A stretch of 64,000 nucleotides of DNA. Source: Sipunculus nudus. Lineage: Eukaryota > Annelida > Sipuncula > Golfingiida > Sipunculidae. The stretch lies in contig CM049314.1 of assembly GCA_026874595.1 (NCBI GenBank), positions 71,376,300-71,440,299 of the forward strand, written 5' to 3'. The position numbers were made by a program, and so were the translations under genes. Below, piece by piece: positions 45,474-57,380 of this stretch. Each line of letters begins with the position of its first letter. The first letter of the stretch is position 1. The notes beneath the pieces were generated by a model. That model searched no databases. It was given only the letters and a program-made list of their open reading frames with translations, and was not told where the DNA came from.

Positions 45474-47515
45474 GGTTTTCAAATAAACAATAAGCGAATA
45501 ACCGACGAAATAACTTTAAACGTTATTTTGACCTCAAGGCGTGTCAGTTGGATTAGAAGAGACAGGTCATTGCGCATATTACAATCGTAGTCGAATGATG
45601 ATACAGACGTCATCCTGTAATGATCGACATGGTTATATATGCCAGAAAAAACGTAAGTTTAATTTCTTAGTTACATTTAGGCCAACTGCCAAGTGTCAGA
45701 CTCTGAAGGGGAGCTTATGATCCTAAAATTAATCATGGGTCAATAAACATGTCCAATAATAATCAGATCACATGGCCTCCCTGGCCTTGCCTGACTAGCT
45801 GATTAAGATGAGCAGTATTCAAGCTCTAACGACATGCTACTGAAGGTCACCATCCCAAATACCAATCAAGACGTCAGTCCATTTTCAGTCAATCATCAGT
45901 TGAAGATGTGATTATGCTCATTCGATTATACATGTGGGTTTTTTTTACATCCCAAGTGGTGTTGACAAATCAATAAATTTTTTCTTCAATGTTGCACTGT
46001 ATTTTCAATAACACAATAGGTGTGTATAGGAATGATCTAAGTGTTTGCCAACGTTCTGAAAAAAACCCCAATATATTATGGTTTTTAGACAATACTGAGA
46101 CTTTAATAACAATACTGAGACTATAATAACAATATCGTGTACTGTTAATGTACATAAATGGCCCTGGAAAGGATATATTGACATTATCTGTAGAACAGGA
46201 AAAAGGGCTCTTTACTATAATAATTGCTTTGTTAATATTTTTCTTTGCTTTATATTTTTCATTTAATAATTTACAAAGGGAGAAGGCAGATTCTCTTTGA
46301 TAAACATATCATTTCGTCATATTGTATTATATTTTCAAATATTATTTCATTACTCCATGCAAATAAGATGAGATAATTGATAAGGAAAAAGAGCCAATAT
46401 TAATAAATAGTAAGCTAATGATGAATGATCATTTTCAGCAAAAGTTCTTTAAACTTTATCCACAGCTTGTCGTTCCTGTCATTCCTTGCCATGGGGCAAC
46501 CATCTTTGTGTCCATGTGGCTGGGTCGTGCTTTCTCAGTATTTGTGACAGAAACAGCTGGTTTAATAACCGTGCAGTTTGTATTAGAAGTGGAATGGATC
46601 TCGCCATAATAAGGCCAGAAGACACGTTAAGACCTTTGTTAGGGGACCTTGATTATTGTGCTACACATTGGATTGGTCTCCGAAAAGAGGACTGGTTTTC
46701 GAGTGGTAATAAATCAATATTTTATTATATTCTTTTTTTGTTTCCTTAATTTGTTTAAATACATAACTATATGCCATAAACAACATGAATAAAGAGCATA
46801 AATAACATATTTGCGTATACCACACCAGGTGATAAAGTTCGGTGTACTTAAAATGAATGATTCACATTTAAGTTTTCAAAGGTCTTGTTATGTATGAGAC
46901 CCTTTAAGTAAGAGATTATGCCAGATAGGCAATCGTTATTTAAATATCAATAATAAACACAAATATATTTTCAATATTTTCTTGTGTTTATTTTGTGTTT
47001 ATTCAGCATATAAATATCTTGGGATTATGCAGGTTCACGTACAAAAAAGAGTGAAGTAGGCATATGGCAGAAGGGGTATCCTGTTGCGGAGGGGGAGTGT
47101 GCAATGTTGTTTAAGAAAGAGGATGAGTATCACATTAAAAACAGTAAATGCTCTGCGGATTTAGCAAGCATTTGTAAGTTTGAATATAAGAATTATTATT
47201 AGTGATCATCATTTACTCATATCAATAAAAAAATACTTCCGTATGTAAAAGTAACAGTCACTCGTTTCATACTTAACTGGTAAAAGCAAATTTTACATGA
47301 TACATTTTATTTACACATTGAATGTTGCAATTTTGTTTTGTTTTCTGTGATACACACATACGAATGAAACATGCAAGGTAGCCTTTTAAATGTGACCCTG
47401 ATCATCAGTACTTCCATATTTCAGGTGAGACATTACATGGGGTGACAACCATAAATCCGATTACGCAAGATGAGCATAGCCATGTAACAGGTTTGTCTAA
47501 ATACGTACTTAAATT

Positions 47516-47567
<52 letters not shown>

Positions 47568-50500
47568 TAAATACTTGTAATCATATAGGTATGTAGGATT
47601 TCAGGCTAAAGCTAGCAGGACTTTAAATTCATTCCCTTTGTTTTACTATGTACAAATAATATACACAATTGTAACACCTGGGGGTTGGGGTTACGTGGGT
47701 GTAGGTTCAGGGTTCACTGAGTGCGAACGCCCGAGTGCGATGTCGAAATACATGCAAATATTCTCGCAGATGCGTACATAAACTCCAGATTCAAAACTGG
47801 TAGTAAACTCACTATATATATCATTAACAAAACTTGCATAGTTTGATTGATGACGAGATCGACATGCGTGATGATAGATGCAGTCTCCAACAATAGAGTA
47901 ATTTGGAGGTCGAGGGATGATGCGGTTCGCTTAAATCTACCCAAATATCCATGTCCAAATATCCAAGAATACAGGCAGTTGTATAATCCAACAGAGATAA
48001 ACTTCCCAAAAGGTACTCATAAAATAATTAACGAGGTGTTCTCTTAACACTGAAGTGGTGCGAAATGTAGCAAGTACGAACTGTGTGTCCCCAGCTAGGC
48101 GGGGGCCTTCATATTGCTTCTGACCCCCTGCTGTCCCGCACCCCAGCGGTAGCCGCCCAGCCCGGTTTCCCTGCTGCGGATAACGGCTTGTCATCACTGA
48201 CCTAGTGACTGCTCTCCGCAAGTGATTACATAATGTCCACTAGCAGCGTACCGCGGCATCGCGCACCTGCGAGCCACCAAGCACTGGCTGATCTCGGATA
48301 CTGCCTGGTATTTGTTACACTATCATACACCACATCTTTTTGAGATAGAAGTGATACGATGATATTTCTTAGAGCTGGCTCTCCATTTAAATAGAATTTC
48401 AACCAATAAAATAATCCTTTAGTTTGGTACAAAATGGTATTATTTCTGGACATCATTTTGTCTTACTATATGTTCATGAAAAGCCTTTGCACCTTCTGAT
48501 TAAATGATAACCTTGAAATTGAATATTTTCCTTTCCAAGAGGATGCAAAAACTTGAATGGCATGATATTATGTTGGTGCTTAGAGCACAACAGGACGTGA
48601 TTTTACAATCACTGCGCTAATGATTTTCCAATATTTATATATTTTGGGAAGAAATTCACGCAATTACCCTGGCCGTTAAGAGAGTGTGGTGGGATGAAAA
48701 AGGCATGTGACATTTCTATAGATTTCTTTCTGATGTTAGCCAGTTTAAGATTCTTTTGGAATAATTTATATTAAGTGTTCGGATTCCCGATAGTTCGTCG
48801 TCGGTTTGGCATTCAGCTTTTTCATCCTGCCTGGAAACAAGACAATCCTCTCAAATATGAATTGGCCATTCTGACAAAACAATATTTTAAAGCGATATTT
48901 TTTTACAATTTGAAGCCTCCAGGTTTGGCGCTTGTGTTTGTATTTAATTTGAAAACAAACCATTAATCTTATATAATTTTATGGAGAGGTTGTTAATTAA
49001 GAAATTAAGAAACATGTTAATTTGGATACAACAAATTTCATAACAACTAGTTAAACTTACTTAGAACAGGGTAGTATAAATTATTGAGTCATTTTTCATT
49101 GTCTGATGGCTGGAGACATATTATTGGTAATCCTTTTGAGGCATTAAGAATATTTTAATCATCCATGGTTTCATCAAAGTTCCACATTCATTCAGCGCAG
49201 GACACCGAATGCTGGAGACATGACTACCTTAGAATAGGAAATATAAAGAAGCAAAATCACATGACACTGGTGAAACATGTAAGTGACACGAAGTTATTAA
49301 GAGCTAATTACATGTTTTGCCAGTTTAATCTATTCGATTTTAATGGCTCCTGCATATGATTGTGATGCCCATAATCCGCTTTTGAATGTTGAAAAAATAA
49401 AGATACCTGTATAGGATTTAAGAAAGAGATTTATAATGTATTTTACCTAGTCTGCATTGATAATATAGATATTAAAATTTTTAACAGTTATAAAGATTCA
49501 GTTCCCATGATAAGATATTACCTGAGGTGGCCTGAACCATATATCACACATGAACAACCCTTGTGTAAGGGTGTTATTTCACTCATCTTAAAGAGTAGTA
49601 TGAGGCCAATAAAATCATGACATTAGTTTTTACCCCAGTAATTGAAAGTATGGCATTTTTCAGTACAAGTATTATTGTCTGGTACAAACTGGGATCTTTC
49701 TCTGGCTATTGGCTGTTAGATCGCGTTCAAAAATCAGCTCAAAGATTGATAGGTGTCCCTTTTGGCAATTTTCGCGGATGTCTATAGACAGACGGTTCTT
49801 GCTGAGGTGCAAACAATCTTAGTGATGTCAGCCACTCAATGAATGTGCATTCTGAGCTGCTGCCCTCTGGTTAAACACTGATAAACCAATATTGTAAACA
49901 GGGAGGCATGCTAAATCGTTTGTGCCAGCTTCCATTTTGGTGTCCACTGTATGTTTAGTGGATTTTAGTGTGTCCCTGGAGAAGGGAACCCAATTAGAAG
50001 CACGAAGTGTTTTTCAAGATAATGATTAAGATTGTGAATACATATTTCGAATGGATTATATAGTGAATACAACTGTAATTCAAACAAACACATCATTTTG
50101 AAAGATACCGGCCTGACCAAATTGATGTAAAACACTCATTTACTGTTAGGATATAGAACTCTAAATAGCCAACTTTGAGTAAAACTTCGACGAAAATGAT
50201 TCTCTTTTGAATCATAGATTGCCTTGACAATAATGTTATTCTTGTTGGTATCGATATACCTTAAGTGGCTTCTTTTGACATGTATTTTGTATATTTTGTT
50301 TCAATAAGTCAAAAATACTTCATTCATATATCGCAATGAAAATGCATACTTGCACAACATGCGGCCATTCAGTTTTTAAACACTGGTTTCAATATGCTCT
50401 TCAAGGAATTCAGATTGTGCTACCATGTTCACTTTTTCCTTTTCCGAAAGATATTTATGAACAATATCATATTATGTCACGGGTGAAGCTAATAAGCTGC

Positions 50501-50658
50501 TGTCCGTATACGATTGATTGCTTCTTAATGATTTAATCTTAAGAGAGTTCATTGTTGATTTTCTCATGATGACTTTTGATAGCTTGCGAAAATATTGTAA
50601 GAGTAATTGGGACTGTGGTTTGATCTGGAAAAAAATGGTCTGGATATATATATATGTA

Positions 50659-50705
<47 letters not shown>

Positions 50706-53042
50706 TGCTTTGGCTACAAAGTCACTGTTTTTTTTAACACAATTTTGAAGTAGGTAAATAAATTGATACAATTGAATAAATATAATTGATTAGATATAAT
50801 TGTCCAATATATAATTAAGTAAGAGATCCAAGTCAACATAGACAACTTTCACTGTTTCATATATGTTCAAAAGTTAGGTGCTTCATTCTGAAACGTGTGG
50901 GTTAAAATAACATTTTTCTGCTCCTCTGGAAGGCGACTTTACGGCTATTTGTGTCCCTGTTTAAAAAAAAACATACCGTTCCCGTCTTTTAAAGAATCTA
51001 TTCAAGTTACAGGAAATATATTACAGGAAAGCTGGCCTATAAAGGATGACAACACCATGCAACTGCCTGGGCCCACATTGGGAAAGCCGCTAAGTGTCTA
51101 TTTCTCTCTCACATGCACTCTCAGAACCACATACAGAGCACCAAGAATAGAACCTTATATAAAGGCTGTATTAAACAAAATACAGATCAGTTTCACCTAT
51201 CAAAACCAGTTCATATCAGTAAACATCAGATAAAAAAGTTTTCACGGACAGAAAGAGAAAACATACTAGCGATTACCCGCAATGATTTGGCTGACAACAC
51301 TCGAATTTGACCTTCCCAGGAAGGCTGGTCTCAAAAGGCATGACAAGGCTGGCAATTCAGGACCTGAACAGGCATGGCAGGTCTGGCTGCAATGGACCTC
51401 AAAGATAGCAGTACTTGACTCAATCTGCCATAGCATCACTTGAGCAGCTAGCGGACATGCGTGGTTTGCCAGCAGCTGGCATCAGATCTCAGCTGCCCTC
51501 TCCGTTCGGAATTGGTGGTCTGTACCCGGGAGACTCTTTATTTTCTTATTCTTGTTTTGTAATGTTCAAAATGGGTTTGCTCATGCATAAATGTTAATTT
51601 TCTTTTTAGTTCGAGAAGAAGGAGTACCTCATTTTGATGTTTGGATGATCACTTCCATCACTTTCATCATCGTTATCGTTATTTTAGTAGCTGTTTTGAT
51701 ATGTGTGAGTATATATATAAATAAGTACCCATATATATACCCCTCAAGTTGTAAAAATGATCCTGATCATATTTTATCTTCAAAGAAATTCTTGTAAAAG
51801 GAAAGCTGATATAAGATCAAGGCCATATGATTCACCTGAATACACTAAATACCAGTGAAAACACGAAATAAATCCAAAGAGTAAAGACCATATGTGGTGA
51901 AACTTTCAACCAGTTTATGTTTCCCATTTTGCTTTTAATTATCCAAACATTTTCTTGTGACTTTATTATTCGAATTAATGTCATGCTATTTATGGCTGTG
52001 CCAATTTCTATCACTTAATGGATCTGCAGCCACCAAGCCTTTTGTTTACCATTTTTTGTTAACCAAAGGTCTTAATTTAATATATTTATATATGTGGTTG
52101 TACTGTCTGACTCACCTGGCCGTCTTCGCCTATTTAAACACAAAGATTCTTGCATGCTAATGCTACATGTTACAAATTGTTTGAGCCAAAGGGTCACAAA
52201 CTATTCGGACTAACCAAGCGGCTGATGTAGGGGAAAACACAGTGGTAAACAAGCATGTAACCGTGTAAGCGTAACCCAGATATTTTACTTAGTTTCTGCA
52301 TAAGTAAATATATGTTTGCGTGTTATAATCTTATCCCTGGATAACGTATAACTCATATCAATAACGTATAATAAATGTGAGCTTGAAGAGGAACTTATTT
52401 TAAATATACTGAATACTTTATATATTACCTATCTTTCAAAGTTAACTATGACATGTCTCCCGTCCAAAAATTTGGCTGTTCTGGTAATTATTATCATTTG
52501 ACGAAAATCATATAACATGTTTGTCCTATTTACTACTGTGTATTGGTTATATGCATGGTTATATGGACAGGTAAATGTTTTCACGTAGTTCATTTGACTC
52601 AATTAGGTCTCATTTGATTTAATTTGTTCCGCCTAGGCCTGTTTCCGCCTAGGCAAAGCTACAGTTTCTATCCTGGTCGGCCAGGCAAGATCTTGTACTC
52701 CTTAATGTTTCCCCTTTATTGTTTGCATTATGCAGGTTTTTAATAGGATAAACTCATTCCTTGTGCGATGTTTTCAACCTAAACTTAAGTTAGGGACATT
52801 GGAGTTGCTATGAAGTATAACAAGAATTTCATATATCTTATTTTAAACAATAAGATTCATATTCCCGTTTCATTCATCTTTAATCTGAGACTGAAAAAAT
52901 GATATATATCATGAAAATATTTTAGGTTACTGTGAAGTGTCGCCGACTACCGAGAAAATCAATCAAATCAGGTATCTGTACTCATTATTTTGGTTAAATC
53001 ATGTAACTTGACTGTCATCGATTTTGAAACAATAAAGTTGTT

Positions 53043-53098
<56 letters not shown>

Positions 53099-53248
53099 TT
53101 CACAGAAGAAACAAGAAAAAAGGATTACTACGCTGAATCGGATTTTATGGAAAATCCTCGGTCGCTTTGCCCTGAACGTGGTGGATACGAGTATTGTTAC
53201 AAACCAGTGTCTATGGGAGAGTCCGCGAGCCTAAATTTTGATGTGTGA
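44783..53248 (+). CDS. Two-CTLD single-pass membrane protein
   Basis: Nine exons (44783-44852, 45084-45287, 45539-45652, 46466-46705, 47033-47173, 47425-47490, 51610-51704, 52926-52971, 53106-53248) join in one frame, 1119 nt, 372 residues. Layout: signal peptide 1-23, CTLD1 24-129, CTLD2 130-256, stem 257-290, TM about 290-310, basic juxtamembrane VKCRRLPRK, then a tail with six tyrosines. CTLD marks are WLGWRR, WTWVDD, GHCAYYNRS, FLSICDRNSW, HWIGLRKEDW and GECAMLF. The domain order and exon phases match half of the minus gene, so the two are related by duplication. All introns but the one after the TM exon are phase 1. The second intron needs a GC donor. Ligand and function are unknown; a cell-surface recognition role is inferred. 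Confidence 0.82.
45084..45287 (+). CDS. CTLD1, first half; GC donor
   Basis: Phase 1/1, 204 nt. It encodes ICPVDNWVHGNICC, AVWLGWRRHIF and MWTWVDDVFDN. The donor reads GCAAGT (45288-45293); the frame and the downstream CTLD half demand this exon edge. Confidence 0.82.
45436..45475. repeat. (AAT)n microsatellite
   Basis: About twelve AAT units in the GC-AG intron of the plus gene. Confidence 0.93.
45539..45652 (+). CDS. CTLD1, second half
   Basis: Phase 1/1, 114 nt, with acceptor CTCAAG and donor GTAAGT. It encodes GHCAYYNRSR (N-R-S sequon), SSCNDRHGYICQKK, the typical CTLD end. Confidence 0.83.
46466..46705 (+). CDS. CTLD2, first half
   Basis: Phase 1/1, 240 nt. It encodes CRSCHSLPWGNHLC, SWFNNRAVC, MDLAIIRPED and HWIGLRKEDW. 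The donor is GTAATA. Confidence 0.86.
47033..47173 (+). CDS. CTLD2, second half
   Basis: Phase 1/1, 141 nt. It encodes VGIWQKGYPVAEGECAMLF, then KNSKCSADLASI; the last cysteine is split across the intron. The EPN-type loop is absent. The donor is GTAAGT. Confidence 0.82.
47425..47490 (+). CDS. Stem exon
   Basis: Phase 1/1, 66 nt. It encodes CETLHGVTTINPITQDEHSH, a short membrane-proximal spacer. The acceptor is TTTCAG and the donor GTTTGT. Confidence 0.7.
47518..47565. repeat. (TA)n array
   Basis: About 24 TA units, 30 bp after the stem exon donor. Confidence 0.95.
50644..50703. repeat. (TA)n array
   Basis: A TA run with two interruptions near its start, in the long intron. Confidence 0.93.
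51610..51704 (+). CDS. Transmembrane exon
   Basis: After acceptor TTTTAG it encodes VREEGVPHFDV, then a helix (ITFIIVIVILVAVLIC). It enters in phase 1 and leaves in phase 0 at GTGAGT. Confidence 0.85.
52926..52971 (+). CDS. Basic juxtamembrane exon
   Basis: A 46-nt exon, acceptor TTTTAG, donor GTATCT, encoding VTVKCRRLPRKSIKS, a strongly basic stop-transfer. Phase 0/1. Confidence 0.72.
53047..53096. repeat. (TA)n array next to tail-exon acceptor
   Basis: About 25 TA units end nine bases before the acceptor AG of the last exon. Confidence 0.95.
53106..53248 (+). CDS. Cytoplasmic tail exon with stop
   Basis: The acceptor CACAG follows a (TA)n array closely. It encodes RKKDYYAESDFMENPRS, GGYEYCYKPVSMGES and ends LNFDV with TGA. 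Clustered tyrosines (DYY, YEYCY, YKPV) could be phosphorylation or sorting sites, but no strict ITAM or ITIM is present. AATAAA lies at 53252-53257. Confidence 0.8.
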
Positions 53249-53251
53249 ACG

Positions 53252-53257
53252 AATAAA
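53252..53257 (+). terminator. Candidate poly(A) signal of the plus CTLD gene
   Basis: AATAAA lies four bases after the stop codon, so it would give a very short 3' UTR. A later signal may be used instead. Confidence 0.35.
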
Positions 53258-53689
53258 AACCGTTAAAATGACGAACTGTTCATTCACGGAGGAGACTGCA
53301 CAAATGATACTATTTCCGATAAAAAATTATAAAATCTCAAGTATATAGTCTTTAGCATTTCCAGTAATCACTGTACCTGTTGTAAGGTATGATTGTTGGT
53401 GCTAATATTTAATCCAAGATACTGTTCTTAAGATCACATAGCGTGGTTAATCATCAGACAGCAGGCTTTGCTCTCTTACATAAAACGAATGAATATACCG
53501 TTTGTAAATACATGGTATGGACATATGTAGCAATAGAAGTGTTCTAATTTAGTCTGACAAATTGATATGAAAGTCTTTGTAATCATCTTTTGGTATAACA
53601 AGTTTACCTTGTTACAGACACTTGTGGTTAGTGGTAATACGTGTGCAAGTTGTACTCATAGAATTTCGATGCTTAATATAACTTCATAA

Positions 53690-53692
<3 letters not shown>
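53258..53692. other. Plus-gene 3' flank
   Basis: AT-rich sequence between the lectin gene and a TA array; nothing else is seen. Confidence 0.6.

Positions 53693-53757
<65 letters not shown>
53693..53757. repeat. (TA)n array at mariner insertion point
   Basis: About 32 TA units run directly into the left end of the mariner-like element. Confidence 0.95.
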
Positions 53758-53759
<2 letters not shown>

Positions 53760-55139
53760 TCATTCAGAAAAAAAGTCCCGAACTTTAAGGGCTATTAGAT
53801 GTATAAGTACTGTATGTAAGTTGATGGTAGTTAATGTGCCAAATGATATGTATTATTTGAATATATCTGTGAAATGTTTTTGGTCTAGGGGTTCAACATC
53901 TTGATTTATGATAAGTAAATTTGCATTGTTAAATTTGCTATATCCACAGCTATGCACTGCATGATGCCCACGGCGGTGTCTATGTACAGCTCATTGGCTA
54001 CAGCTGTGAAAAACCTTTGCTTTTGACGGTACATCATATAAATTCCAAAAACAAAACAATATCCTGTTCAGTTAAGTTCGATACCATGCTGTTGACAGAA
54101 TGCTTTTTGGCTCTGCTGATAAGGTAAATGAACGTTGTGTGAATAGTGTAATCAAACTGTTTTTAAACAACTAGTTCAGTTGATCTGCAAGCTAGGATTG
54201 GCAGGCTAAGGACAGAAAGAACTTAGGCTAACAAGAATTACCATGAAGAGACCATTCTTTCTCAAGGGGATAATCCCAGTACCCACAAGTCCCAGATGAA
54301 AATTGCCAGTAACTTGAAGATAAGTCAAACATCAAAGCATATTTTGAAAAAAAGCTGATGAAGAAGGAAATATCATACACGCGCCCTTCAAAACGTTGCC
54401 TACCCATTTCAATAGAAAGTGTATTTACATGCTCTTGTAGCACTGTAATGTTCCTATGGCCAACAACATCGAAGCAGACTATGTAAAGCAACTCTATCTG
54501 TCTTGAAATAAAAACCATATTAGTCACCATATGATACATTATACTCCTTGTATTCGCTCTGGAGCTGATTCCGCTGATGTACTACCTTCTATAGCGCTTT
54601 TTGCTTCTGATTGCAATATTTGAGCTGGATATCCTGGGTCAGACCGATTCTGAAAAAAAATGACCTCCGCACGCATTGGTCGGGACCATTTTTGACTCTA
54701 TGACATGTTTCCTGGTTGCAATATTCAGCAAACAGTGCTGTCGTTAGTGGATAAGTCGAATTGATTTTGGACCGAATGTAACGTGATCAGCTTTAAATAA
54801 AATGACGAATTTTAATGACAAATTTAGTGACAAATTGTTACCGGTTAAGTCATCACACCTGTACCAATATAACCTCTATTCAGATGACACTTGATACCGA
54901 CCGCCAGGTGCAACATGCAGTACACAGCACTGAATATAACAAATTTCACGATGCAAATTTATTCTTGTCATAAATCAAGAAGTTTAACTCCTGGACCAAT
55001 GAAACTTTACAGACATATTAAAACAATATATATAATGTTCTACGCACCAACTGTCAACAACATACATGTTGTATTTATAAAATTATCAATGAACTTTTAA
55101 TTATTATAAAAAGTTCGGGACGTTTTTATTGAATCACCC
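53758..55139 (+). mobile_element. Decayed mariner-like DNA transposon
   Basis: The left end GGTCATTCAGAAAAAAAGTC and the inverse of the right end GGGTGATTCAATAAAAACGT, both continuing to CCGAACTTT, form TIRs of about 32 bp. The length of 1.38 kb is that of a full mariner. In the plus frame near 54270, DNPSTHKSQMKIASNLKIS resembles the helix-turn-helix of mariner/Tc1 transposases (N-P...S.RK.A..L.IS). Stop codons and frame changes interrupt it, so it is inactive. It sits against a TA array, as expected for TA-targeting. Confidence 0.68.
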
Positions 55140-56100
55140 GATGTAAGATTTTTTTCGTGCAAGATGCTGTTGTACTGATCAGACAGTCTTACTTGAGAAT
55201 GCAATAATATGCTTCACGAAACAAGGTAGTAGTAAACATATCTGACAAAATTTGATTCACCTGTATTGGTATAATTATACAGCTCTGATTACATACCGCA
55301 GAGCTTTATAGAAGTTGTTTACTGCAGAAAAAAATATATAAATTTTTATTAATATGTGTATATTTGGTGGATCGTTTTGTCAAAATAAAAAGAAAACGTA
55401 AATATTCTTGTTTACTCATGTGTTTCGCCGAGAAATGAAAGTTAACTGGTTTCCATTCTACAACCATTCAAAAGATAAGTGAAAACGTAAGAAAAAATCC
55501 ATTATTTTATCCATACGGTGAAAGCCATGTCACATTTTCGTGTATAAAACTTGCATTTCCGGTGCAAAAACCATCCTCCCGAGAATGTAACGCGATTGAA
55601 ATATCTATATAGTACCCCGAAATTTAACTATTATGTACTACATCATAAACAAAGTGCACCTTAACTAATCTGATTATGATGGAAATTTGTTAAAATCAAT
55701 AGAAAGCATATAACGCGAACACCACCACTAAGCACGTCTGGATTCGCGTCTGAAACAGAAATTGTATCATTTATATTTTTTTCATGACCCACCCTTCCTA
55801 AAAGTTTCATTGAAATCCATAGAAACCTTTGCAGATTTAGATCACGGTCAAAATTTGAAGCCAGATTGGGCCTCACAGATAACCTACATAGTCTACGTTA
55901 TATCTCACTCACGGCATGACATATGTATAAAATTAGGAAATCTATGCCGTGAATTATATTCTTATATGATTCAATTGTTCAATTACTTTAACTTTTATTT
56001 AACTTTATTATTTGTTTAAAGTGAATGCAGGACAACACTTTCGTCATGACCAAAACGATCAACAAAATTCTCGATTAAATTGTAATTTGGCAGAAGGAAG
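55140..56100. other. Intergenic sequence between mariner remnant and LINE
   Basis: A short segment near 55369 (GGATCGTTTTGTCAAAATAA) is shared with 26751. Small open frames near 55.7-56.0 kb have no recognisable domain. Confidence 0.55.
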
Positions 56101-56256
56101 AGTATAACATTGTGTGGTCGTCGAGGCGTGCAGAGGTGTTTCTCAAGTGCGGCACACTATGCCGGCCGGTTGTTGTTATTAACTTTTACGCCAGCTTGTT
56201 TCACAATTGAACAAATTTCCTTTTTATATTCGCTGGTTCCTACATGATGTCATGAA

Positions 56257-57347
56257 ATGAACCTGGAATCAAGCACTAAAAGGACTAAAACAAGTTCTTC
56301 AGACTCTGACGGTACTATCCACCCGAATCCAAAACAGGGCAAGATAAACATGGAGGAAATCAGTGAAGTAACAGGTAACACATTGCTTTCTGAGATAAGA
56401 AATCTAAAAGGTGAGATAAAATCACTGAAGGAAGATTTCAAAGTTTGTCTTAGTGAGTCAGTTGAAAGAATGCGCCTAGATATTACGCAAATAATTCATT
56501 CAAAATTCGCATAGACATCGAAATCGGTATCTTGACAAGGAGAATCGATGACTTAGATAGCAGAATGTCCGTGATAGAAAAATCCGCGCACAAGATAGGA
56601 AACAAGCCGTTTGATCCTGATGTCACTGTGGTAGCTATTAGAGTGGTGCAAAATGATAATGAAGACCCTAAAAAGTTGGCAGAGAGAATTATTCAGGAAG
56701 GTGTTGGTCTAGATGATATACCTGTGGTTAGGGCACTTAGACTCGGCTCTAGAAATGGAAGACCGGGTTTACTCAAAATTGAGCTAGCAAGTGAAGGTGA
56801 CAAAATAAAAGTACTGCGCAATAAACAGAATCTCGAAAACTCTGGTCTTTATAAACGTGTGTTTCTGAAGTCCTCCCAGACGCATGCCGAACGGCTCATC
56901 CAGCTCAACTTTAGAACTATTCTGAGCGAACTTCCAAATGGTGGCCAGTACAAAATAACCGGCAACGGTAATTTGGTTCACACTAGTAGTTCACACTATC
57001 GGGGAACAGATGATTATCACACAACAATAGACTAGCAAATATTACAAAGAGCCCCAGTACGGTCGCAAGGCCAGATGTCTACAGCTGGCTCTCAAGGGAT
57101 GCCCAGTATGAAAGCATTCGCGCCCTCGGATCAGAGTGCCGTGATGCACACGCACCCTGCCGGAGTCAATATCCCTTCGTTACCGCCACCGCATACCTTA
57201 GTAAATACCGGACTTACAATAGCCCAGGGCCCTCCGCTGGTCAGTGGATCCCACCTGACCACCCCCGCACCGACAAACCTCCAAGCGGCAACTACCCCTC
57301 AGGTGGTTGTGCCCAGCTGTGCCACGATCCCTGTACACACCCATTAG
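56257..57347 (+). pseudogene. LINE ORF1 (nucleic-acid-binding protein), broken
   Basis: 56257-56514 encodes an acidic start and a heptad-like stretch (ISEVTGNTLLSEIRNLKGEI, then KSLKEDF). A one-base frame change near 56500 leads to 56532-57035, with IDDLDSRMSVIEKS and an RRM-like part (VTVVAIRVVQ, GLDDIPVVRALRLG). The frame then meets one TAG at 57033 and resumes from 57075 as a Pro/Ser/Thr-rich, His-containing C-terminus to 57347. A coiled coil plus RRM-like layout is common for LINE ORF1 proteins, which coat the RNA. Confidence 0.65.
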
Positions 57348-57380
57348 GGGAATACCCAACTCTCGTGTGACCGGGCCGAT

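Larger units (their letters stand above)
47491..51609 (+). other. Long intron of the plus CTLD gene
   Basis: It contains (TA)n at 47518-47565 and 50644-50703, a GC-richer unclassified block 48050-48300 and another at 51300-51540. I found no additional phase-1 exon with CTLD or stem character. Confidence 0.55.
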
